From positions 1 through 6,781 of the forward strand of contig DAOVXE010000040.1 of assembly GCA_030636285.1 (NCBI GenBank): 6,781 nt of DNA, given 5' to 3'. This document shows, piece after piece, positions 4,418 to 6,781 of this stretch. Under the pieces are notes generated by a model. That model worked only from the letters and a program-made list of their open reading frames with translations, searched no databases and was not told the DNA's origin. Position 1 is the first letter of the stretch, and every line of letters starts with the position of its first letter. Both the position numbers and the translations under genes were made by a program. Origin of the DNA: Candidatus Falkowiibacteriota bacterium (lineage in GTDB: Bacteria > Patescibacteria > ABY1 > BM507 > UBA12075).

Positions 4418-6130
4418 TCAATCAACCAAACTCCATAGCTTATAGTCCGTAATTGATTCATCAACATACTCACTGAGCGTTTTGGCGCGGACATAAACAA
4501 AGCTTAAATATAGATTATCATTTTTTTTGTCAAAGCAGCGAAAAAGATAATAACCGTAATCAGTATATATTATTTCACTAACATCGCCTACGTTCAGACC
4601 GCTTACTTTCTTATAATAATCATATTCTTCCTCATTAATCGGGTTAAGAGTGATCTGATCCTGGCCATCGCCGTACTTATTTGCCACTTTGACAAAATCA
4701 CCGCCTTGATCAATCAATTCTTTTATTTTTTTAATTCTTTTAATCCCGACCTGATTAATATCCTGGTCAAAAACTATCCGCTCATTTAGCAGCGATCGTA
4801 TATCAGACTGGTCACTAGGCATGTTTTTTGGCATCAGACTATAACGCCTGGCCAAATTATCAATTATTATTTTTTCAACAACCGCGATCTTGGCGGTTTT
4901 TGTAAGCTCTTGATCGCTTAAACCGGATAATTCCAGGTTTAAGCGAATATCTTGATATGTAAAGTAATTTACTATCCCGTATTTACCCACGTAAGCGGGG
5001 ATTGGTATTAATCGGGCAATCTGGCGGGTAGCTTTATTGTCTATGGAATATTCAATAATAACGATCAAGAGCGACGTATAAAGCAATAATGCCACGGCTA
5101 AACCAAACAAGCCCAGCATGAGCGTCCGCTTGCATGAATCAAGCAGCCTTTGAAAAAACATAATAGTGGCCTGATTCAGCCGATTCCTTATATTAATGAT
5201 TTTTTCTTTATGCTCTTTTTTCTTCTCCTCCCGCTGTCTTTGCCTGCAGGCCTTTTGTTTTTTCTTAATGTCTTTTCTTTTTTTTGTCTCTGCCTGTTTT
5301 TTCGCGCGAAGCTTGCCTTTTTCAATTTCTTTCTTTTTTTTCTCCTCCTCTTGTTTTTTCTTTTTTTCCGCTTTAGTCAGCTTTGTGTTTTCTTTTTTGG
5401 ATACTAACACGGATGGCTTTAGCTTCGTACCCGCTCCGGTTTCTTCTTTATATATTTTTTCAGTGATTATTTCATTATCAAAAGAATTGATTTGGGAAAT
5501 TATCTTTTTTTGTCTTTTTTCGGCCGTTAACCCTGGGTCAAACTTTTTCTTTGGGTGAATATCAAATAATTTCTTCTTCATCGGTGTTTCTTTTTCAGCC
5601 AACTTGTTAAAATCCTGATCCTGATTGGCGGCTAAAAAATCAGTTGCTATTTTATTACTCTTCTGCTTTTGCCTTGGTTCGGTATCGGGCCGAAGTACCG
5701 GATCTTTCTTTATATCCTGTCCGGCTATAAGCTCTTTATTAAATTCTTCACGCCATTTCTTTTTCTTTTCCCGGCTTAATTTTATTATCGGCGCTTTTTG
5801 CGTCATATTCGGAGTACTCGGGATTGCGCGAATATCCGGATAGCTCTTGCCACTGATTTTCTTTTCTGAAATTTTTTCTTTTTGATCAAGGATGATCTTG
5901 CTTGGTTCTTCGCGCGATTTTTCCTTTTTTTTCTTATCTAATTTTGGCTTTAACGGCTTTGGCAGCGGCTCCATTACAGAATCAACCGCCTTTAAAGCGG
6001 CGCCGGCCGCTTGCGCGTTTGCTTTTTTTATTGCCTCCCTGTCATTAATAGCATCCAGCACTATATTCCTGGATCTGCCAATATCTTCTTTTGATAATTT
6101 TTTCACGCCATCAACGCTTTTTTCACTCAT
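4418..6130 (-). CDS. Membrane-anchored parvulin/SurA-like protein with long Lys-rich cytoplasmic arm
   Basis: 570 residues in three parts. Residues 1-335 are hydrophilic, dominated by Lys and Glu, mostly disordered or coiled-coil; the densest part is 250-312, with runs of four Lys. One TM helix lies at about 337-361. Residues 362-570 are extracytoplasmic: I-P-I-P-A-Y near 375-380 and a helical stretch typical of SurA/PpiC N-domains, then a parvulin-like fold at about 462-550 (D-F-V-K-V-A-N-K-Y-G, then G-L-N-V-G-D-V-S-E-I, then Y-T-D-Y-G-Y-Y-L-F). Parvulins isomerise prolyl bonds and help secreted proteins fold. The histidines usual in active parvulins appear replaced (Tyr528 in G-Y-Y-L; Phe544 in the last strand), so activity is doubtful. 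The ATG overlaps the end of the FtsB-like gene by 8 bases (ATGAGTGA), indicating translational coupling. The family call is moderate; the arm's function is unknown. Confidence 0.75.
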   Translation of the reverse strand: MSEKSVDGVKKLSKEDIGRSRNIVLDAINDREAIKKANAQAAGAALKAVDSVMEPLPKPLKPKLDKKKKEKSREEPSKIILDQKEKISEKKISGKSYPDIRAIPSTPNMTQKAPIIKLSREKKKKWREEFNKELIAGQDIKKDPVLRPDTEPRQKQKSNKIATDFLAANQDQDFNKLAEKETPMKKKLFDIHPKKKFDPGLTAEKRQKKIISQINSFDNEIITEKIYKEETGAGTKLKPSVLVSKKENTKLTKAEKKKKQEEEKKKKEIEKGKLRAKKQAETKKRKDIKKKQKACRQRQREEKKKEHKEKIINIRNRLNQATIMFFQRLLDSCKRTLMLGLFGLAVALLLYTSLLIVIIEYSIDNKATRQIARLIPIPAYVGKYGIVNYFTYQDIRLNLELSGLSDQELTKTAKIAVVEKIIIDNLARRYSLMPKNMPSDQSDIRSLLNERIVFDQDINQVGIKRIKKIKELIDQGGDFVKVANKYGDGQDQITLNPINEEEYDYYKKVSGLNVGDVSEIIYTDYGYYLFRCFDKKNDNLYLSFVYVRAKTLSEYVDESITDYKLWSLVD

Positions 6131-6551
6131 AGATATTATTATTAAAAAAATATTGCCACCATTTTTGCGGATTATTTAGCTCAGTATTTTGCCTTGCTTT
6201 ATTGCCGGCCATAGTATTTGCCAAGGCAACATTAAATCCTGTTTGTTCATCCTTAATAACCGCCACTGCCTCGCCTTCTTTGCGGTAATTTAAATTCACC
6301 CGGGCTTGCTCTTCCACAAATTGGTCGGTTTGCAAATACTCCATCAGATATTTAAGCTCGGAATTTTTTTCTTCCAATTGGGCAATTTCTTTTTGCAAAC
6401 CCTTGACTTCCCGGCTTACCTCATACCTTTGGCTGTATTTTTTTGCCAAAGAAAGACTGACAGATGCCAAAATTAAAATACCAAACAAGCTGATAGTTAT
6501 TGGATGGAGAATTGTTGACATTATTAAATTGCGTTTCCTGCGGCTGGACAT
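6123..6551 (-). CDS. FtsB/DivIC-family septum formation initiator
   Basis: A 142-residue bitopic protein. A short basic cytoplasmic tail (S-S-R-R-K-R) is followed by one TM helix at about 15-36 and a coiled coil at about 42-72 (heptads in V-K-G-L-Q-K-E-I-A-Q-L-E-E-K). Next is the family signature F-V-E-E-Q-A-R-V-N-L-N-Y with K-E-G-E-A-V-A-V-I (about 78-99). FtsB and DivIC link FtsL and FtsQ and relay the signal that switches on septal peptidoglycan synthesis. A further 40 residues follow, ending in N-P-Q-K-W-W-Q-Y-F-F-N, a tail I recall from Patescibacteria FtsB-like proteins. The start lies 2 bases after the ATPase stop; a weak GAAAG is the only ribosome-site candidate. It overlaps the parvulin-like gene, so all three are probably one operon. 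Confidence 0.85.
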   Translation of the reverse strand: MSSRRKRNLIMSTILHPITISLFGILILASVSLSLAKKYSQRYEVSREVKGLQKEIAQLEEKNSELKYLMEYLQTDQFVEEQARVNLNYRKEGEAVAVIKDEQTGFNVALANTMAGNKARQNTELNNPQKWWQYFFNNNIYE

Positions 6552-6553
6552 AT

Positions 6554-6781
6554 TTAATCTTTCACGCTTACTTTTTTAGGAGTCGTATAAAATATTTTTA
6601 CTGCTTCAATTAACAGAATATTAATAAATCCAATAGTAAAAGCGATCATCCAGGCTCTGGCGTCAATTAGCGGCGAATTACACAGTAAATCGCGCAAAGG
6701 CGGCCAATATACGCTTAAAAGCAAAAGGCTAAAACTCACGCTTACCGCTATTGCCATATATTTATTTTTAAAAGGATTATA
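6554..6781 (-). CDS. P-type cation-transporting ATPase, C-terminal fragment
   Basis: Only the last 75 residues are in the window; the gene enters from the right edge. The frame stays open through N-P-F-K-N-K-Y upstream of the first Met, so that Met is internal. Two TM helices are visible (about residues 8-26 and 42-62), separated by V-Y-W-P-P-L-R-D-L-L. They are followed by E-A-V-K-I-F at the cytoplasmic end. This N-K-Y ... PPL ... E-x-x-K pattern is the end of the C-terminal membrane domain (M9-M10) of Ca2+/Mg2+/Na+-type P2 ATPases. The ion cannot be read from this part. The gene ends 2 bases before the FtsB-like start and is probably the first visible member of that operon. Confidence 0.85.
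   Translation of the reverse strand, partial: YNPFKNKYMAIAVSVSFSLLLLSVYWPPLRDLLCNSPLIDARAWMIAFTIGFINILLIEAVKIFYTTPKKVSVKD

Noticed and set aside
5150..5558. Plus-strand open frames encoding Phe/Leu-rich, membrane-like peptides.
   Set aside because: They are the complement of the Lys-codon-rich arm of the parvulin-like gene. Long T tracts read as Phe and Leu by necessity, and no start signals support them.
4418..6551. Recoded UGA (Gly) as in Gracilibacteria/Absconditabacteria.
   Set aside because: TGA ends both the FtsB-like and the parvulin-like genes at the expected lengths, and no in-frame TGA is needed in any gene.
1..6781. CRISPR array, phage module, transposon or defence system.
   Set aside because: No regularly spaced direct repeats, no transposase, integrase or phage protein motifs, and no nuclease or toxin genes are visible. 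The repeats found are isolated palindromes.

Overview
The window looks like chromosomal DNA from a Candidate Phyla Radiation (Patescibacteria) bacterium, probably a Parcubacteria-type lineage. Grounds: AT-rich, short compact genes; three tRNA genes with no encoded CCA end; a tiny SpoVT/AbrB-fold protein; an FtsB-like protein ending in an NPQKWWQYFF motif; an RlpA-type barrel fused to a D,D-peptidase; and a membrane-anchored parvulin-like protein. I recall these forms from such genomes, but no search was run. TGA acts as a stop for two genes (FtsB-like and parvulin-like), so the UGA=Gly code of Gracilibacteria/Absconditabacteria is not supported.

Layout, left to right. 1-100: an unresolved edge, then a near-perfect bidirectional terminator. 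102-236: tRNA-Gln(TTG) on the minus strand with a good sigma70-type promoter. 345-608: a small AbrB-like gene on the plus strand, preceded by a perfect 15-bp-arm inverted repeat and a TATAAT box placed so that the mRNA may be leaderless, and followed by a terminator shared with ftsX. 616-668: a GC-rich nested palindrome. 698-4112: minus-strand genes for an RlpA-barrel/D,D-carboxypeptidase fusion, FtsE and FtsX. Each gene junction in this run is filled by a different palindromic repeat. 4172-4403: plus-strand tRNA-Gly(CCC) and tRNA-Thr(CGT), with another palindrome running into the 5' end of tRNA-Gly. 4418-6781: minus-strand genes for a Lys-rich membrane-anchored parvulin-like protein, an FtsB/DivIC-like protein and the C-terminal end of a P-type cation ATPase. 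These three are packed with a 2-base gap and an 8-base overlap.

The common theme is the cell envelope and division. FtsEX is the ABC-type regulator of septal peptidoglycan hydrolysis. The FtsB-like protein is a divisome scaffold. The carboxypeptidase fusion trims or binds peptidoglycan. The parvulin-like protein is probably an extracytoplasmic folding factor or a non-catalytic derivative. No EnvC/M23-type hydrolase, the usual FtsEX partner, lies in the window; the nearest cell-wall enzyme is the carboxypeptidase directly upstream of ftsE.

No CRISPR array, phage gene, transposase or obvious defence system is visible. The most unusual material is the barrel-peptidase fusion, the parvulin-like protein with apparently missing catalytic histidines and a very long charged cytoplasmic arm, the palindromic repeats placed at gene junctions, and the operator/leaderless arrangement of the AbrB-like gene.
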